This document shows positions 20,490-29,223 of a stretch of DNA of 64,000 nt, in pieces. Each line of letters starts with the position of its first letter. Positions within the stretch are counted from its first letter, which is position 1. Source of the DNA: an uncultured Pedosphaera sp. Lineage in GTDB: Bacteria > Verrucomicrobiota > Verrucomicrobiia > Limisphaerales > Pedosphaeraceae. A model generated the notes under the pieces. It made no database searches, was not told the DNA's origin, and worked only from the letters and a program-made list of their open reading frames with translations. The position numbers were made by a program, and so were the translations under genes. Location of the stretch: the NCBI GenBank assembly GCA_903918755.1, contig CAIXFN010000014.1:265570-329569 (forward strand), given 5' to 3'.

Positions 20490-20674
20490 TGGAAGCGCTT
20501 CCACATACGTTGTACCGGGTCGAGTTGGCCAACGGGCATCGGGTGTTGGCCCACTGGCGGGGGCAGGCGCGTCGGAACTCGGTTCCGTTGCGCCCCGGAG
20601 ACAGGGTCAGGTTGGAAATGTCGCTTTTCGATTTGTCGAAAGGCGGAATTATTTGGAACGAGAAAGAATTATGA
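20450..20674 (+). CDS. infA: translation initiation factor IF-1
   Basis: IF-1 (74 residues) blocks the A site during initiation. The N-terminal half is standard ([23 protein letters not shown]). The second half departs from the common form: the usual HISGKMR loop, which contacts 16S rRNA helix 44, is HWRGQARRN here, and the end is [15 protein letters not shown]. It overlaps map by 40 bases at the front and rpmJ by 4 bases (ATGA) at the back. The position next to rpmJ makes the identity safe in spite of the divergence. Confidence 0.93.
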   Translation: MAREEAIEVEGSVVEALPHTLYRVELANGHRVLAHWRGQARRNSVPLRPGDRVRLEMSLFDLSKGGIIWNEKEL

Positions 20675-20784
20675 AAGTTCGCGCATCAGTTAAAAAGCTT
20701 TGCGAAAATTGCAAAGTGGTCCGGCGCAAAGGCGTTATTCGCGTCATTTGCACGAATGCCCGCCACAAACAGCGGCAAGGATAG
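20671..20784 (+). CDS. rpmJ: 50S ribosomal protein bL36
   Basis: bL36 has 37 residues, beginning [20 protein letters not shown]. The zinc site of the C+ type is complete: Cys11, Cys14, Cys27 and His32. Its ATG overlaps the infA stop (ATGA), indicating translational coupling. The gene is followed by rpsM after 11 bases. Confidence 0.97.
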   Translation: MKVRASVKKLCENCKVVRRKGVIRVICTNARHKQRQG

Positions 20785-20795
20785 GATTTTATTTT

Positions 20796-21191
20796 ATGGC
20801 ACGCATTATTGGTGTTGAGATTCCCGGCGAAAAGCGCATTGATATCGCGCTTCGCTACATTTATGGCATCGGTCCGGTTAATTCCAAGATCATCTTGGAA
20901 CACGCCAAGATCGATCCGAGCATTCGCGCGAAGGATTTGACCGAACAGCAGATGTCGCTGATCGTTCACGCGATCCAGGACGGCAAGTACGTCATCGAAG
21001 GCGATCTCCGCCGCGAATTGGGCATGAACCTGAAGCGGCTTCAGGGTATTAAGTGCTACCGCGGCATCCGCCATTTGCGCAGTCTGCCCGTCCGCGGCCA
21101 ACGCACACAAACCAACGCCCGCACCCGCAAAGGTCCGCGCAAGACGGTCGGTGTGCAACGCAATCCCAACGCCAAAACCGGCATCCACTAA
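20796..21191 (+). CDS. rpsM: 30S ribosomal protein uS13
   Basis: uS13 (131 residues) lies in the 30S head and bridges to the large subunit. It starts [20 protein letters not shown], contains the [14 protein letters not shown] segment, and ends with the basic tail [19 protein letters not shown] that reaches P-site tRNA. I chose the ATG at 20796; upstream in-frame codons fall within rpmJ. Confidence 0.97.
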   Translation: MARIIGVEIPGEKRIDIALRYIYGIGPVNSKIILEHAKIDPSIRAKDLTEQQMSLIVHAIQDGKYVIEGDLRRELGMNLKRLQGIKCYRGIRHLRSLPVRGQRTQTNARTRKGPRKTVGVQRNPNAKTGIH

Positions 21192-21200
21192 TTTTTCAGT

Positions 21201-21770
21201 ATGGCTGACGAAATCAAAAAGAAACCCGCTCCTAAAAAGGAGGGCAAAACCGAAGGCGCCACCGCGACCGACGAAAAGAGTCCCAAACCCGCGAAGTCGG
21301 CGGAAAACGTGGAGGCTCCCAAGTCTGACGTGCCCATCCCGGCCGTTTCCGCTCCTACCGCTGCCGAGCTGCTCGGTGATGATCCCAATGCGAAGAAGAT
21401 CATCAAGGCCAAGGGTGCCAAAAACATCTCGACGGGTATCGCCAATATTCTCGCCACGTTCAACAATACCCAGGTCAGCATTACCGACCTGCACGGCAAT
21501 TTGCTGGGTTGGTCCAGCGCCGGCCGCGTTGGCTTCAAGGGTTCCCGCAAAAGCACCGCTTATGCCGCGCAGCAAGTCGCTCAGGATGCCGCCCGTCAGG
21601 CGATGTCCCACGGCATGCGCGAAATCGAGGTTCGCGTGAAGGGGCCTGGTTCCGGTCGTGAATCCGCCATCCGCGCCTTGCAGGCCATCGGCTTGGAAGT
21701 CACTGTCATCAAGGACATGACCCCCGTGCCGCACAACGGTTGCCGCCCCCGCAAAAAGCGCCGCGTGTAA
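21201..21770 (+). CDS. rpsK: 30S ribosomal protein uS11 with long N-terminal extension
   Basis: uS11 lies on the platform next to the Shine-Dalgarno helix. The conserved core begins around residue 70 ([18 protein letters not shown]), includes [14 protein letters not shown] and ends with the standard [13 protein letters not shown]. The protein has 189 residues against about 129 in most bacteria; the extra N-terminal 60 or so are rich in Lys, Pro, Ala, Glu and Ser and look disordered. No start codon closer to the core with a better leader is evident, since the ATG at 21201 directly follows the rpsM stop by 9 bases. Confidence 0.95.
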   Translation: MADEIKKKPAPKKEGKTEGATATDEKSPKPAKSAENVEAPKSDVPIPAVSAPTAAELLGDDPNAKKIIKAKGAKNISTGIANILATFNNTQVSITDLHGNLLGWSSAGRVGFKGSRKSTAYAAQQVAQDAARQAMSHGMREIEVRVKGPGSGRESAIRALQAIGLEVTVIKDMTPVPHNGCRPRKKRRV

Positions 21771-21805
21771 TCACTCTCACTTTAACCATTTACTTTTAAA
21801 CTGCC

Positions 21806-22414
21806 ATGGCTCGTTATTCAGGTCCCCGCGTCCGCATCAGCCGCCGTTTCGGTGTGCCCATCTTCGGCCCGTCCAAATATTTGGAACGCCGTAACTACGG
21901 TCCCGGTGTTCACGGTCCCAAGTCCCGCCGCAAACACACCGATTACGGTCTCGGTTTGATCGAGAAGCAAAAGCTCCGTTATTACTACGGGCTGATGGAG
22001 AAGCAATTCCGTGGTGTCTACGAGCGCGCTTTGAAACGCCGTGGCGTTACCGGCGAGCAGATGCTCCAAATCCTGGAAACCCGTTTGGATAATGTGGTTT
22101 TTCATTTGGGTTTTGCCAGCACCCGCGCCGCCGCCCGCCAGTTGACCGCCCATGGTCATGTCAAGGTGAATGGCCGCAAGGTCAATATCCCCTCTTTCGC
22201 CCTCAAGGTGAATGACGTGATCGAAATCAAGGAAAACAGTGTTTCCCGTCAACTCGCCACCAAGAACATGGAAGGTTCCACCAGCCGTGCGATTCCTGAT
22301 TGGCTTTCCCTGAATAAGGAAGCTTTCAAGGGTGTCGTGATGCGGGTTCCTTCCCGCGACGAAATCCGCCCCATTGCCAACGAGCAAGCTGTGGTTGAAT
22401 TTTATTCCCGCTAA
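21806..22414 (+). CDS. rpsD: 30S ribosomal protein uS4 (zinc-free)
   Basis: uS4 (202 residues) is a primary 16S assembly protein and the alpha-operon repressor in E. coli. The N-terminal zinc cysteines are absent (ARYSGPRVRISRRFGVPIFG), as in the C-minus type. The S4 RNA-binding domain is at residues 93-150 (RLDNVVFHLGFASTRAAARQ, HGHVKVNGRKVNIPS). It is separated from rpoA by 103 bases, the longest gap within the ribosomal cluster. Confidence 0.97.
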   Translation: MARYSGPRVRISRRFGVPIFGPSKYLERRNYGPGVHGPKSRRKHTDYGLGLIEKQKLRYYYGLMEKQFRGVYERALKRRGVTGEQMLQILETRLDNVVFHLGFASTRAAARQLTAHGHVKVNGRKVNIPSFALKVNDVIEIKENSVSRQLATKNMEGSTSRAIPDWLSLNKEAFKGVVMRVPSRDEIRPIANEQAVVEFYSR

Positions 22415-22517
22415 TTAAAACCGCTCCCTGCAGGAGCAATAGGCAAATACACGGGCCTCACCGGCTGCGGGAATCAACCCGGCGGGGCCAGATTAAATTT
22501 GCCGGAAAGTAATATAT
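22415..22517 (+). promoter_or_regulatory. structured 103-base leader between rpsD and rpoA
   Basis: The gap holds two possible small hairpins: GCTCC...GGAGC around 22423-22437, and a GC-rich element around 22454-22489 with GGCC/GGCC outside and CGGG/CCCG (22468-22471 with 22478-22481) inside. No T-run follows. Since uS4 represses the alpha operon in E. coli, this could be a regulatory site, but I see no sequence match to the E. coli pseudoknot and the function is only a guess. Confidence 0.25.
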
Positions 22518-23549
22518 ATGCCAGTTCGTTTAGGTCGTTTTGAAATGCCCAAACGGTTGACCAAGGAAGAGTCGACCGCCACGGAAACTTACGCCAAATT
22601 CGTTGCCGAACCGTTTGAAACCGGTTATGGGCACACGATTGGTAACTCGCTTCGCCGGGTGCTTCTTTCTTCGCTGGAAGGCGCCGCCATCACCTCGATC
22701 AAAATCGATGGGGCGATGCATGAATTTACCACCGTGGATGGGGTCGTGGAGGATGTCACCGACATCGTCCTCAACCTGAAGAAGATCCTGTTCAAGGCCC
22801 ACAGCCGCGAATCCCAGAACCTCCTGTTGTCCGTCAACAAGGAAGGCGAAGTGACCGCCGGTGATATCACCCTGAACCAGCACATTGAGTTGGTGAATCC
22901 CAAACAACGGATTTGCACCATCGACAAGAAAAAGAAGCTGGAGATGGAACTCGAAGTCAAGGTTGGCCGCGGTTTTTGCCCGGGCGACGAGAATAAGAAA
23001 CCCAATCAGCCCATTGGCGTCATTGCCATTGATTCGCTTTTTTCTCCCGTCACTCGCGTCCGCTATGCGGTCGAAAGCGCCCGCGTTGGACAGCGCACCG
23101 ATTATGACCGCTTGCTGGTCGAAATCTGGACTGACGGCCGCATCACCCCCGATGACGCCCTCACCCAGGCCTCGGCGATCCTCCAGCATCATTTGGATGT
23201 GTTCGTGGGTTACGACAAGAACGCCGTCGAGTTCGAGGAAGTGGTGGACAAGCAGGACGAGGAAAAGACCAAGCTCAAGAAGCTCTTGAGCATGAGTGTC
23301 AATGAAATTGAACTCAGCGTCCGCGCCGCCAACTGCCTGAATAACGCCAACATCACCACTGTCGGCCAACTCGCCATGAAGAGCGAAGCAGAGATGTTGA
23401 AGTACCGTAACTTTGGCAAGAAATCGCTCAACGAAATCAAGGATAAACTTTCGACCCTGGGTCTGACTCTGGGGATGACTTTTGACGCCGACACCCTCGA
23501 AGCCCCGAAGGAAGAAGGGGCGGCTCCGGAATCGACCACGACCGAATAA
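22518..23549 (+). CDS. rpoA: RNA polymerase alpha subunit
   Basis: Alpha (343 residues) dimerises to nucleate core assembly and its C-terminal domain touches UP elements and activators. The N-terminal domain shows ETGYGHTIGNSLRRVLLSSL near residue 35, the assembly determinant. The alpha-CTD is at about residues 255-320, with MSVNEIELSVRAANCLNN and YRNFGKKSLNEIKDKL. A short acidic Glu/Thr tail follows. It lies 8 bases before rplQ. Confidence 0.98.
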   Translation: MPVRLGRFEMPKRLTKEESTATETYAKFVAEPFETGYGHTIGNSLRRVLLSSLEGAAITSIKIDGAMHEFTTVDGVVEDVTDIVLNLKKILFKAHSRESQNLLLSVNKEGEVTAGDITLNQHIELVNPKQRICTIDKKKKLEMELEVKVGRGFCPGDENKKPNQPIGVIAIDSLFSPVTRVRYAVESARVGQRTDYDRLLVEIWTDGRITPDDALTQASAILQHHLDVFVGYDKNAVEFEEVVDKQDEEKTKLKKLLSMSVNEIELSVRAANCLNNANITTVGQLAMKSEAEMLKYRNFGKKSLNEIKDKLSTLGLTLGMTFDADTLEAPKEEGAAPESTTTE

Positions 23550-23557
23550 TAGTTTTT

Positions 23558-23974
23558 ATGCGACACTTAAAGCGAACTGCCAAATTGGGCCGCACGGGTA
23601 CCCACCGTAATGCGATGCTCGCCAACTTGGTTTGCAGTCTGATCATTCACAAACGTGTGACCACCACGCTGGCCAAGGCCAAAGCCGCGCGTTCGGTGGC
23701 CGAAAAAATGGTCACGCTGGGCAAGCAGGGCACCCTTCATGATCGCCGATTGGCGGTCGCCCGATTGCACCAGGAGGACGCCGTCCGCGTTCTGTTTAAC
23801 GACATTGCCCCGACCCAAAAGGAACGCCGCGGAGGCTATACCCGCATCATCCAATTGGAGCAACGTCCCGGTGATGCCGCCCAAAAGGCCATTCTTGAAT
23901 TTGTGGATGTGCCTGGGGCCGTCGAAGTGGTGGCTCCGGTTGACGCCGGATCCGGCCCCTCGGCCTCAGCCTGA
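23558..23974 (+). CDS. rplQ: 50S ribosomal protein bL17
   Basis: bL17 (138 residues) sits at the bottom of the large subunit near the tunnel exit. It has the canonical MRHLKRTAKLGRTGTHRNAML start and the KRVTTTLAKAKAARSVAEK helix. The C-terminal 20 residues are an Ala/Val/Pro-rich extension. It closes the alpha segment and is followed by a strong terminator at 23995. Confidence 0.97.
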   Translation: MRHLKRTAKLGRTGTHRNAMLANLVCSLIIHKRVTTTLAKAKAARSVAEKMVTLGKQGTLHDRRLAVARLHQEDAVRVLFNDIAPTQKERRGGYTRIIQLEQRPGDAAQKAILEFVDVPGAVEVVAPVDAGSGPSASA

Positions 23975-23994
23975 TTAGCGGTTTGATTTTTCAC

Positions 23995-24023
23995 GGGCCC
24001 GTTCTTCGGAACGGGCCCTTTTT
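23995..24023 (+). terminator. intrinsic terminator after rplQ
   Basis: A perfect 10-bp stem, GGGCCCGTTC and GAACGGGCCC, with a UUCG tetraloop (24005-24008), is followed by TTTTT. It lies 20 bases after the rplQ stop and ends the ribosomal and RNA polymerase block. Confidence 0.95.
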
Positions 24024-24126
24024 ATTTCCGGGCCACGACTCTCGGCGCTCGGCAATTTTCCTTGGCGCTGATTCGAAATACGGTTAGGTAATACCTCTTT
24101 CACGGATTGATTATTATTACCGGCGC

Positions 24127-25512
24127 ATGACTTCTCAACCAACCACTGCTGTTTCACCCTGGTGGCGTCAACTAAACCGGGGGCATTGGTTTGTTTTTGC
24201 CGTGGCCTCCCTGGCCTGGCTTTTTGATTGCCTCGACCAACAGCTTTTTATCCTGGCCCGAAATTCCGCGATGGTCGCCTTGTCTCCGCCCCACACGGAT
24301 CCGGCGCTCCTGAAAGCCGCGGGTTCGAATGCCACGGCAATTTTTGTGGCTGGTTGGGCGGTCGGTGGGCTGATTTTCGGTGCTGTGGGCGACCGGATCG
24401 GGCGCGCCAAAACCCTCGCCATGACGGTGCTGCTTTATTCGGTGTTTACGGGTCTATCCGCCTTCGCCACCAGCGTGCCGATGTTTGAATTCTTCCGCTT
24501 CCTGACGGGATTGGGGGTGGGGGGGGTGTTCGGTCTTTCCGTAGCCCTGGTGGCGGATTCCCTGCCGGATGCGGCCCGGCCCCATGCCCTCGGGGTGCTC
24601 CAGGCGCTCTCCGCCGTGGGTAATGTTTCCGCCGGATTGATTAGTATTCTTGTGGGTTGGCTGGAGACATTCAAGATCGCCCCCGGGAGCGCCTGGCGGT
24701 GGATGTTTCTGATCGGCGCTTTGCCGGCTTTCCTTTGTGTTTTTATTCAGATTCGGCTGCGGGAGCCCGAGAAATGGGTCAAAGCCCGCGCGGCCGGCAA
24801 GGTCAGCGGCGTGCGCTTCGGCAGTTATGCCGTCCTCTTGGGCGATGTCCGCTGGCGTTCCCGGGCCTTGATCGGGATGTTGTTGTGCGTTTCGGGTGTT
24901 ATTGGCTTATGGGGGATTGGGTTTTTCAGTCCCGAATTGACCAAAGATGTCATTGGTCGAATGCTGAAGAGCGAGGGCATTCCGCCGGAAAAATTGGCTG
25001 GCTACGGCACCATGTGGACCGGACTGAGCCTGATTTGTCAGAATCTCGGGGCGTTCGCCGGCATGATGATCTTCACGAAGCTTGCCAGCCAATACGGTCG
25101 TAAGCCGGTTTTTGCCGTCGCCTTTGTCTGCGCCATGTTGAGCACCATCGGGGTGTTTCGATTCTTTAACGCTCGGGGCGACATTTTTTGGATGATTCCG
25201 CTGATGGGATTTTTCCAACTTTCCCTGTTCGCCGGTTTTGCCATCTACCTGCCGGAACTCTTTCCCGTAAGTTTGCGAAGCACGGGCACCAGTTTTTGCT
25301 ACAACGTGGGGCGTTTTGTGGCCGCCGCCGGTCCTTTCTTCATGGGGCGGTTGACCACCGCTTTGGCGGCTGGTGCCGTGACGCCCGAGGCTAAATTGCA
25401 GGCTTTCCGCAATGCGGGTTGCTGGATGAGTGGCATTTTTCTGCTCGGCTTGATTGCCCTGCCTTTTCTGCCGGAAACCAAAGGTCGCCCCCTCCCCGAG
25501 GACTCGCCCTAA
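24127..25512 (+). CDS. MFS transporter, sugar/metabolite:H+ symporter type
   Basis: This 461-residue membrane protein has about twelve hydrophobic segments. The loop 2-3 motif of the major facilitator superfamily is visible as GDRIGRAKTLAM near residue 88, and a related RKPVFAV loop is at the start of the second half (SQYGRKP, near 320). The segment RFLTGLGVGGVFGLSVALVAD (TM4) and PELFPVSLRSTGTSFCYNVGR (near 380) resemble sugar and organic-acid symporters. A cytoplasmic C-terminus ends PETKGRPLPEDSP, like the PETKG motif of that subfamily. The substrate cannot be deduced. It stands alone between the rplQ terminator and a tRNA gene, 103 bases after the terminator. Confidence 0.88.
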   Translation: MTSQPTTAVSPWWRQLNRGHWFVFAVASLAWLFDCLDQQLFILARNSAMVALSPPHTDPALLKAAGSNATAIFVAGWAVGGLIFGAVGDRIGRAKTLAMTVLLYSVFTGLSAFATSVPMFEFFRFLTGLGVGGVFGLSVALVADSLPDAARPHALGVLQALSAVGNVSAGLISILVGWLETFKIAPGSAWRWMFLIGALPAFLCVFIQIRLREPEKWVKARAAGKVSGVRFGSYAVLLGDVRWRSRALIGMLLCVSGVIGLWGIGFFSPELTKDVIGRMLKSEGIPPEKLAGYGTMWTGLSLICQNLGAFAGMMIFTKLASQYGRKPVFAVAFVCAMLSTIGVFRFFNARGDIFWMIPLMGFFQLSLFAGFAIYLPELFPVSLRSTGTSFCYNVGRFVAAAGPFFMGRLTTALAAGAVTPEAKLQAFRNAGCWMSGIFLLGLIALPFLPETKGRPLPEDSP

Positions 25513-25622
25513 TTGTCCGGCCGGCCCGGCCAAAACCGGAAATCTTCATCCGACGCAAACAATTTGTTTCCAAACCGTTGCGATTGGGATAAATTAAAAA
25601 TGTATCGGGTATGAATTATTGC

Positions 25623-25650
25623 GTGACAAGCGTCTGCTTCCGTTTATAGT
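25623..25650 (+). promoter_or_regulatory. promoter of the tRNA-Glu gene
   Basis: GTGACA (25623-25628, 5 of 6 to TTGACA) and TATAGT (25645-25650, 5 of 6 to TATAAT) have a 16-base spacer, placing the start near 25657, 8 bases before the mature tRNA 5' end. The position and quality make it a good candidate for a strong stable-RNA promoter. Confidence 0.6.
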
Positions 25651-25664
25651 TCATCCCCCTTGAC

Positions 25665-25739
25665 GACCCTATCGTCTAGCGGTTAGGACACCGCCCTTTC
25701 ACGGCGGGTGCACGGGTTCGATTCCCGTTAGGGTCGCCA
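25665..25739 (+). tRNA. tRNA-Glu (anticodon TTC), CCA encoded
   Basis: The 75 bases fold as a cloverleaf: acceptor stem GACCCTA with TAGGGTC, anticodon stem CCGCC with GGCGG and loop CTTTCAC giving anticodon TTC (reads GAA/GAG), T arm ACGGG-TTCGATT-CCCGT, discriminator G and encoded CCA. The D arm GTCTAGCGGTTAGGAC is typical of tRNA-Glu. The gene is intact and I see no repeated 3' end nearby that would mark an integrated element. Confidence 0.97.
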
Positions 25740-25801
25740 TTTTTATCTTTCCCGCCTCGGGGCGCATTCGTTATGCTGATTTCATAATGACCAAAGCCTG
25801 A

Positions 25802-28800
25802 TTGATCCGTGTGATTTCCACCAACTTCAATCGCATCCTGATCATTGATGATAACCGCTCCATTCATGATGATTTCCGCAAAATTCTCCGGGCTGAAGAT
25901 GAGCTGACCGCAAATTTGGACTCCGCTGCGGCGCTCCTGTTTGACGAAACCCTGACTGCCGATGGCCTTCCCCGTTTTGCGATTGACTCGGCTTATCAGG
26001 GCCAGGAGGGCTTGGAAATGGTGCAGGCCGCCGCGGCCACCGAGCACCCTTATGCGATGGCTTTTGTGGATGTGCGCATGCCTCCGGGATGGACCGGGAT
26101 CGAAACGGTCAAACGGATTTGGGAAGTTGTTCCCAGCTTGCAAGTCGTCATCTGTACTGCTTTTTCGGATTATTCCTGGACTGATATCATCCGGCAATTG
26201 GGCGTCAGTGACCAATTGCTGATTCTCAAAAAGCCCTTTGACAGCATCGAGGTCCGGCAGTTTGCCTGTGCGATGTGCAAGAAATGGGCGCTTGCCCGGG
26301 AATTGCAGAACCATCTTGAGGGATTGCAGGCGCTGGTGAGCGCGCGCACTGCCGATTTGAACCGGGCCTTGTCCCTCACCCAGGCTGCTTTTGAGTCCAC
26401 GGCGGATGGGTTGCTCGTGGTCGATCTGGCCGGACGTTTGGTGAATTGCAACCAGCGCTTTCTCAAGATGTGGAGCCTGCCGCAGCCACTGCCGCCCCTC
26501 GGCCCGGAAGAGATTTGGACTTTGCTGGGCGCTCGTGTGACGGGGCGGGAGCAGTTTTTGGCCCATGTTAGCAGTTCGGGGACGGGTGTTCCCGCCGGTG
26601 GTTCCCTGCCTCTCCAACTCACCGATGGTGTCTGTTTTGAATACAGTTACGAGACCCAGCGGATTGATGGCCAGATCGTGGGCCGCGTTTGGAGTTTCAG
26701 CGATGTCACCCAGCGCAAGGTAGCCGAGCAGGCGCTTTTGGATTCCCGAACCCGCTTGCGCGCCGTCTGGGAGAGCTCCGTCGATGGTATGCGATTGACC
26801 GATGAGGAAGGGGTGGTGGTATCTGTCAACCGGGCTTTTTGCCGACTCATGGAAATGCGCCGGGAGGAACTGGTGGGGAGTGTCTTCACCGTCTGTTACG
26901 CGCCCAGCCAAAAACCCGAGCATGCCCTCAATAAATACCGGCAAAATTTCGCCTCCCGCAAGACCGAGAAGTTCATCGAACGGCGGGTCACGCTCCGCTC
27001 CGGCCGGGAAATTGATCTGGAGGTGGCCAATTCCTTTTTGGAGTTGAGTTCCGAGCGTCCGCTGCTGTTGGGGCTGTTCCGGGACATTACGGTCCGTAAA
27101 CTTGCGGAGCGCGAATTGGCCCAGGCCCGGGATCTGGCTTTGGAATCCGCCCGTCTCAAGGCGGAATTTTTGGCCAATACCAGCCACGAGATTCGGACGC
27201 CGATGAATGGCGTCATTGGCATGACCGGTTTATTGCTGGACACCACCCTTACTCAGCAACAGCGGCAATATGCCGAGACTATTCGCGGTTCGGCGGAAGC
27301 GCTGCTGGCCATCATCAATGATATTCTTGATTTTTCGAAGATTGAAGCGGGTAAGCTGAACTTGGAGTCCCTTGATTTCAACCTCAACGATGCGGTGGAA
27401 GGCGTCCTGGAACTGCTGGCGGAGCGGGCCCAGGCCAAGGGGATAGAGCTGGCCGGTTTCGTCCATCCGGAAGCGGAGAGCCTCCTGCGTGGTGACATTT
27501 ACCGGTTGCGTCAGATTTTAACCAATTTGGTCGGTAACGCCATCAAGTTTACCGAAGTCGGCGAGGTGGTAATTGACGTGACGCAGGAGGGCATCAATGA
27601 CGGTCACGTCCGGTTGCGCTTCACCGTCAAGGACACCGGGATAGGGATCGCGCCCGAAGTCCAGGCCCGGCTGTTCCAGGCCTTCAGCCAGGCCGATGGT
27701 TCCATGTCGCGGAAATATGGCGGCACGGGGCTCGGTCTCGCCATTACCAAGCAACTGGTCACGCTGATGAATGGGGAACTGGGAGTTGAAAGCCATCCTG
27801 GCGAAGGATCCCTCTTCTGGTTTACCGTGCAATTTGAGCGGCAGACGCCTGCTACCCCGGCCGTGGTTCTGCCCAATTATGACCTGGCTAATGTCCGCAT
27901 TCTCATCGTGGACGACAACAGCACGAACCGGCAGATTCTCCGGCATCAGACGGAGTCTTGGCGGATGCGGAGCGATGTGGCAGCTTCCGGCGGGGAAGCA
28001 TTGGAGCGGCTGCAGGTGGCGGCCGTGGCCGGGGATCCTTACGAGATCGCCATCCTCGACATGCAGATGCCCGAAATGGATGGATTGTCCCTGGCCCGGG
28101 CCATCAAGGAAGTTCCGACTACCGCCGGCACCCGATTGATCATCCTGACCTCCTTGGGACAACAATTGGATCCCGGCCAGCTGGGCAACTACGGGATCGA
28201 CGATTATCAGACCAAGCCGGTTAAACAGTCCCAGCTTTTCAATTGCCTTGCCGCGATCCGGGGACGCGTCACGCCACCCGGCCAGCGCCCGCCAACCACC
28301 AACCCGGTGAAGGGCATCCCTTTGGCCGGGCAAAAACCTCGCATCCTGCTCGCGGAGGATAGTGCCGTGAACCGGCAGGTCGCCTTGGGGCAGTTGCGGA
28401 AACTGGGGTGTGCGGCCGACGCCGTGGACAATGGCCTCGCCGTCCTTGCCGCGCTGGCTCATTCGGACTATGACATCATTTTGATGGATGGCCAGATGCT
28501 GCAGTTGGATGGCTATGAAACCACCCGGCAAATTCGAGCGACGCCGGCTCTCCGCCGGACCGCTCTCCGGCCCGATCAACCGCTGCACATCATTGCCATG
28601 ACCGCCAATGCCATGACCGGTGACCGGGAAAAATGCCTTGCCGCCGGCATGGATGATTACTTGAGTAAACCGGTTTCGGACAGCGAATTGCGCGCGGCCT
28701 TGCAACGGTGGCAAAATAAGATTTTTGGCGCCCCGCTGCCTGCGGTGGTGACCCCGGTGGACCCCGGCGAATCCCGCGAACTGCCGGTTGAACTGGAACG

Positions 28801-29104
28801 CCTGGACGAGATCACCGGCGGTGAGGAATCCATCCGGGCGGAAATCATTACGCAGTATTTGCAAAATGCCACGGAATTGTTGGGTGACCTTGCCCAGGCG
28901 GTCGCCGCCGGGTCGGCCGCCGACCTGCAACGCATCGCCCACCAATTGCGGGGGTCCAGCGCGACCTGTGGCATGACGGCCGTGGTGGCTCCCTTGCGGG
29001 AGATTGAACAATTGGGCCGGGAGGGGAAGGCGGAGGGATCCGCGCTCATTTATCGCGAAGTATTGGCGCAATTTGAGCGCATCCGCCAATTTTTGGGCCG
29101 GTGA
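25802..29104 (+). CDS. hybrid sensor histidine kinase: REC-PAS-PAS-HisKA-HATPase-REC-REC-Hpt
   Basis: A 1100-residue soluble phosphorelay protein without membrane segments. In order: an N-terminal receiver (about 10-150; [16 protein letters not shown] and KKPF) with an insertion before its second strand; two PAS-like regions (about 195-310 and 320-435); a HisKA box with phospho-accepting His in [11 protein letters not shown] (residue about 460); an ATPase domain with [11 protein letters not shown] (about 573) and GGTGLGLAI (about 640); two more receivers starting at IVDDNS (about 699) and LAEDSAVN (about 847); and an Hpt domain with His in [10 protein letters not shown] (about 1044). All receivers keep the key Asp and Lys. 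The start may be TTG at 25802 or GTG at 25811. It stands alone; no dedicated output regulator is next to it. Confidence 0.93.
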   Translation: MIRVISTNFNRILIIDDNRSIHDDFRKILRAEDELTANLDSAAALLFDETLTADGLPRFAIDSAYQGQEGLEMVQAAAATEHPYAMAFVDVRMPPGWTGIETVKRIWEVVPSLQVVICTAFSDYSWTDIIRQLGVSDQLLILKKPFDSIEVRQFACAMCKKWALARELQNHLEGLQALVSARTADLNRALSLTQAAFESTADGLLVVDLAGRLVNCNQRFLKMWSLPQPLPPLGPEEIWTLLGARVTGREQFLAHVSSSGTGVPAGGSLPLQLTDGVCFEYSYETQRIDGQIVGRVWSFSDVTQRKVAEQALLDSRTRLRAVWESSVDGMRLTDEEGVVVSVNRAFCRLMEMRREELVGSVFTVCYAPSQKPEHALNKYRQNFASRKTEKFIERRVTLRSGREIDLEVANSFLELSSERPLLLGLFRDITVRKLAERELAQARDLALESARLKAEFLANTSHEIRTPMNGVIGMTGLLLDTTLTQQQRQYAETIRGSAEALLAIINDILDFSKIEAGKLNLESLDFNLNDAVEGVLELLAERAQAKGIELAGFVHPEAESLLRGDIYRLRQILTNLVGNAIKFTEVGEVVIDVTQEGINDGHVRLRFTVKDTGIGIAPEVQARLFQAFSQADGSMSRKYGGTGLGLAITKQLVTLMNGELGVESHPGEGSLFWFTVQFERQTPATPAVVLPNYDLANVRILIVDDNSTNRQILRHQTESWRMRSDVAASGGEALERLQVAAVAGDPYEIAILDMQMPEMDGLSLARAIKEVPTTAGTRLIILTSLGQQLDPGQLGNYGIDDYQTKPVKQSQLFNCLAAIRGRVTPPGQRPPTTNPVKGIPLAGQKPRILLAEDSAVNRQVALGQLRKLGCAADAVDNGLAVLAALAHSDYDIILMDGQMLQLDGYETTRQIRATPALRRTALRPDQPLHIIAMTANAMTGDREKCLAAGMDDYLSKPVSDSELRAALQRWQNKIFGAPLPAVVTPVDPGESRELPVELERLDEITGGEESIRAEIITQYLQNATELLGDLAQAVAAGSAADLQRIAHQLRGSSATCGMTAVVAPLREIEQLGREGKAEGSALIYREVLAQFERIRQFLGR

Positions 29105-29223
29105 CATCGGGTTGGCCGGAGTGCCCGCGGGCGGCTTTTCGGGATGCTCTCCCGGCTTGACTCGTATCCCCCGACTCAAGCAGGGTGTAGCCGGATCTTT
29201 GTCGAACCATTTATTGCACACAT

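Noticed and set aside
25665..25800. tRNA-Glu as an integration site of a mobile element
   Set aside because: No duplicated tRNA 3' end, integrase or atypical region was found on either side.
25676..29221. Minus-strand frames of 503 and 567 codons over the hybrid kinase
   Set aside because: Shadows of the kinase; no family features and no start context.
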